A stretch of 64,000 bases of DNA, taken from positions 1,922,001 to 1,986,000 of the forward strand of contig NZ_CP047159.1 of assembly GCF_019551475.1 (NCBI RefSeq), written 5' to 3'. Origin of the DNA: Prevotella sp. Rep29. Its GTDB lineage: Bacteria; Bacteroidota; Bacteroidia; Bacteroidales; Bacteroidaceae. Positions 61,289-64,000 of this stretch are shown piece after piece. Positions within the stretch are counted from its first letter, which is position 1. Each line of letters opens with the position of its first letter. The position numbers and the translations under genes are program-made. The notes under the pieces are model-generated. The model did no database searches and was not told where the DNA came from. It was given only the letters and a program-made list of their open reading frames with translations.

Positions 61289-63850
61289 TCAGAATGTAAA
61301 CTCAAAACCAACGCGAATGCCTTGAAGTTTGGCTGTTGGCAACTTGGTATAGCTCAAGCGGCGCACGTAGTCCACGCGGAAGAACTTGAAAATATTATAG
61401 ATGCCGACCGATATTTCCCAATAAGGTTTGTTCTTATCCATCAAGTTCGCACCTTCGGGGAATACGAACAAATTGGGATCATTTGCATTTTCTTCCAAGA
61501 AAGGATTATTCTTATCGGTCAGATGTCCTATCATTCCTTTTACTCCGATACACTCACGCCATTTGAGTTTTTTCAACAAGGGGATACGGTTGAATATTTT
61601 GCCGTTCAGGTCCCATGATATGTCAAGCATTGCAAAGCGGTCGTTGAGAAATTCCATATTGTTCATCAATGAGAATTTTCCTTCGTTGATGGTATAGGAA
61701 AGATTCGTCGGTGGCATGATAAGCAGTGGGAAAGGAACTTTATTCCATTGCGCTCCTGCTTTGATTTGCGTATTGATTCGTCCCCAACTCTTCATCCATA
61801 TTCGTTTGTAGATACTTACTTCTGTGTAATTATAACGATAGCGTCCACCAAACAGCCCATCAAAGCCCATCGTATGACTGAGTCTTAATTCCGGTGCATC
61901 GAAATTGACAGGAATACGATGTTGTTTGGTATTGACATAGGTTCGTCCTGGACAAAGTTCAAGACTCACAGTTGCTTCCGTAGTACGGATTTTATTGATG
62001 ATTTCGCCATCGCTGAGACGGTTGAATGACAGTTCTCCAGTAGGTTGATTACTTTCCGTTTTAAACTGGACAGTGGTTCGGAATCCCCAGTCTGTTTCCC
62101 AATCGAACTTGAGTTTCTGTCGATTATAAAAGTACATCTGATTCACTTTCGCCCAACGGAATGCGGTAAAGAGATTGTCTTTATCCGTATTCAGGAACAT
62201 GTCCGAAGGAGACATCACATCGTAGGTTGTTTCAAAAGAAAGGGTTCTCGAAGGAAATTCGCTCGGCTGGTATTCTTTTTTATTGAATGAGTATGTCACG
62301 AGTGAGCTATAATAGCTTTTATGTGTTTTTGTTCCATACGCATAATAGCCTTTCCAAAACCAATGTGGGTTGAGTGCCGCGGTGGTCTGTCCGCTCGCAC
62401 GAAAACGCAAGCCGTCAACGAAGTTATTAGATATGATGGTATTGACTGGTCCGATATCGAATTTACTTTTTGTATTCTTCGAACCTGTTTCTATAAAATT
62501 CTCTACCAGCGCTTTTAATCCGAAAAGGATATATTTGAAGCCTTTTGACCGTTCCATACTGTGAATAAAATCGTTCATTGACGATTCGCTTTTTGTCAGT
62601 TCCACCGTCCGGTATTTATTCCAGAAATCTTCTTTGCGCATTTTTGCGTCTGCTTCATAACGAACATCAGCTTTGCCTTTGAATAGTTTTTTCGGCAGTT
62701 CATCGAACGCATAATCGCTAAACCGTGTGGTTCTGATTACAGCAGCTTTCGTGAGAAATTTTGCCAGAGACATTTCCACCATCATATCATCCTTCGTCAG
62801 CACCCATTCCCCGTTAGCGAGTCGGGTATATTCCTGCTCCATTCGAAGGTTATCCACGAAGTTCACGACACTGCTTTTCGGTAGTGTCAGGACACATCGT
62901 TTCACATGCAACGTAGTGTCAGCAAGCACATATATTTCTCCACGGAAACCAAAATCCTGTTGATTGTTGGGCGTGAACTGCAAGTGAAAACAACGGTCTG
63001 GTCCAACATAAACCGTGTCTTCTATGTAAAAACGATAGAAATCAACCGCATCTTTTCCTATCGGACTGGTAAAAGGATACTGTAAAAAGCGGATTTGGTC
63101 ATCATACAAGTCGATATCGGTGAAGAAATCTTTCAAAATCGTGTTGAACATAACTCCTGTTTCTATCAACTGACTGACACCTGTGGATGACTGACCTTTG
63201 ATAATGTCTTTCCTGGTCTTCGGTTGTTTTCTATAAAGATGTTGTATCGCTGTCTCATCAACAGAAAGGGGTAAGATGAGTTTATCGTTGTAAGGGCATC
63301 GTTCGATATGATTGACGAGCCATTCGCGGTTTTTAAACAAATCGCTTTCCATTGTTTCGGATGTGATGTCGTTGACGGCAAGCGTTATCTTCTGATATTT
63401 GTTGTACTGGTAGAAATCATAATTCTCAAGGTCGGTCTTCTTTTTCGCAGCAATCACACGCCTCATCAGTTCTACGGCAGGATTATCTTTACGCGAATAT
63501 TTTGACTTACGTTTGGACCTCACCGTCACCTCGCCCAGTTTTCTTGCATCTGGTTGCAGTTTAAACACCTGCTTTGAAGGCGTATTTTCTTTGATTAAAA
63601 TGCGTTGTGTCTTATAACCGAGCGCACTGATGGTGAGATACCATCCGTTGTATCGTTCGATGGAGAAATAACCTGTTGAATCTCCCGACACGGCAATATG
63701 GTTGCCTTTATACGACACGCTTGGACGGGCGATGGTGTCGCCCGTCTGCGCATCAACGACAATACCTGTTATCTGGGCATTGGCTGTCTGTGCCAACGTC
63801 CAGATAAGAAGTATCATACTTATTTTAATCCATTTCTTCATCTGCTTCAT
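61289..63850 (-). CDS. DUF5686 outer-membrane protein with carboxypeptidase-like regulatory domain
   Basis: An 853-residue protein from the ATG at 63850. Signal peptide (to about residue 25), a CarboxypepD-reg-like domain (about 26-105; ITGIVVDAQTGDTIARPSVSYKG), a basic linker (RSKRKSKYSRKDNPAVELMRR), and a large DUF5686 region that ends as a beta barrel (GIRVGFEFTF). Family function unknown; an outer-membrane transport or assembly role is likely. The start overlaps the end of the preceding gene by 26 bases. Confidence 0.87.
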   Translation of the reverse strand: MKQMKKWIKISMILLIWTLAQTANAQITGIVVDAQTGDTIARPSVSYKGNHIAVSGDSTGYFSIERYNGWYLTISALGYKTQRILIKENTPSKQVFKLQPDARKLGEVTVRSKRKSKYSRKDNPAVELMRRVIAAKKKTDLENYDFYQYNKYQKITLAVNDITSETMESDLFKNREWLVNHIERCPYNDKLILPLSVDETAIQHLYRKQPKTRKDIIKGQSSTGVSQLIETGVMFNTILKDFFTDIDLYDDQIRFLQYPFTSPIGKDAVDFYRFYIEDTVYVGPDRCFHLQFTPNNQQDFGFRGEIYVLADTTLHVKRCVLTLPKSSVVNFVDNLRMEQEYTRLANGEWVLTKDDMMVEMSLAKFLTKAAVIRTTRFSDYAFDELPKKLFKGKADVRYEADAKMRKEDFWNKYRTVELTKSESSMNDFIHSMERSKGFKYILFGLKALVENFIETGSKNTKSKFDIGPVNTIISNNFVDGLRFRASGQTTAALNPHWFWKGYYAYGTKTHKSYYSSLVTYSFNKKEYQPSEFPSRTLSFETTYDVMSPSDMFLNTDKDNLFTAFRWAKVNQMYFYNRQKLKFDWETDWGFRTTVQFKTESNQPTGELSFNRLSDGEIINKIRTTEATVSLELCPGRTYVNTKQHRIPVNFDAPELRLSHTMGFDGLFGGRYRYNYTEVSIYKRIWMKSWGRINTQIKAGAQWNKVPFPLLIMPPTNLSYTINEGKFSLMNNMEFLNDRFAMLDISWDLNGKIFNRIPLLKKLKWRECIGVKGMIGHLTDKNNPFLEENANDPNLFVFPEGANLMDKNKPYWEISVGIYNIFKFFRVDYVRRLSYTKLPTAKLQGIRVGFEFTF

Positions 63851-64000
63851 AACCGCCCATCTCGCGGATTGCATTCTTCAGCATCGTGTGTTGCTGATAG
63901 AGGTTGTTCACTGCCTCCTCGCCCTTGACATAGTCGTGCATCGGACTCTTGAGATAGAAGCTCAGGAAACGTTGTATTCCGTAGCGTCCGGCACGCGCAG
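63825..64000 (-). CDS. C-terminal end of an unrecognised protein (5' end outside window)
   Basis: Only the last 57 residues are visible, ending MGGYEADEEMD before a TAA at 63825. The segment RYGIQRFLSFYLKSPMHDYV and the following helix (LYQQHTMLKNAIREMGG) look like a real coding tail. It runs open to the right edge. I cannot name the family. It is probably co-transcribed with the DUF5686 gene. Confidence 0.7.
   Translation of the reverse strand, partial: ARAGRYGIQRFLSFYLKSPMHDYVKGEEAVNNLYQQHTMLKNAIREMGGYEADEEMD

Overview
The window comes from a member of the Bacteroidota, order Bacteroidales, and most likely Prevotellaceae. The evidence is a SusC/SusD outer-membrane uptake pair, DUF1735, DUF4230, DUF4738, DUF5686 and DUF6122 proteins, a FeoA-FeoB fusion, many lipoproteins, and repeated matches to the Bacteroidota promoter (TTTG, a 19-21 base gap, then TAnnTTTG) instead of Shine-Dalgarno signals. 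The window ends inside a gene on both sides.

Layout. 1-12756: an extracellular polysaccharide locus, with an SLBB export protein (cut by the left edge), a Wzz-like chain-length protein, a Wzx-like flippase, a Wzy-like polymerase, five glycosyltransferases, a parallel beta-helix protein and a WecA-like phosphoglycosyl transferase. 12890-17118: a lipocalin-like lipoprotein, a Wzi-like outer-membrane protein and a GH20 hexosaminidase. 17246-27486: housekeeping genes, namely an Lnb-type (DUF4105) protein, secA, an ABC ATPase, 5-formyl-THF cyclo-ligase, an S41 protease, dCMP deaminase and an M3 peptidase. 28092-36133: a five-gene glycan-utilisation operon (SusC, SusD, GH18 and two surface lipoproteins) resembling loci for N-glycan breakdown. 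36350-37400: an intact IS30-type element. 37471-49292: housekeeping genes including cutC, tRNA-Cys, feoAB, recF, ribH and nadE. 49306-51821: an AbiE-type abortive-infection pair with an LRR protein, bracketed by an imperfect direct repeat. 51962-60228: an AT-rich run of twelve minus-strand genes. It begins, in transcription order, with a five-gene membrane cassette around a TRAFAC-like GTPase. 60304-60629: a putative structured RNA with its own promoter and terminator. 60780-64000: a thioesterase, a DUF5686 protein and the end of an unrecognised gene.

Three signals stand out beyond ordinary annotation. (1) The cassette at 55106-60228 joins a GTPase to three membrane proteins and a retropepsin-like lipoprotein, and looks like an undescribed membrane-sensing or conflict system. 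(2) Four intergenic arrays of 15-base dyad units repeat at exactly 22 bases; three of them share a longer composite structure. (3) A 7-base tandem repeat occurs at four places, including inside the reading frame of the Lnb-type gene, where loss or gain of one unit would shift the frame.

All names rest on reading the translated sequence and recalling family motifs; no database search was run.
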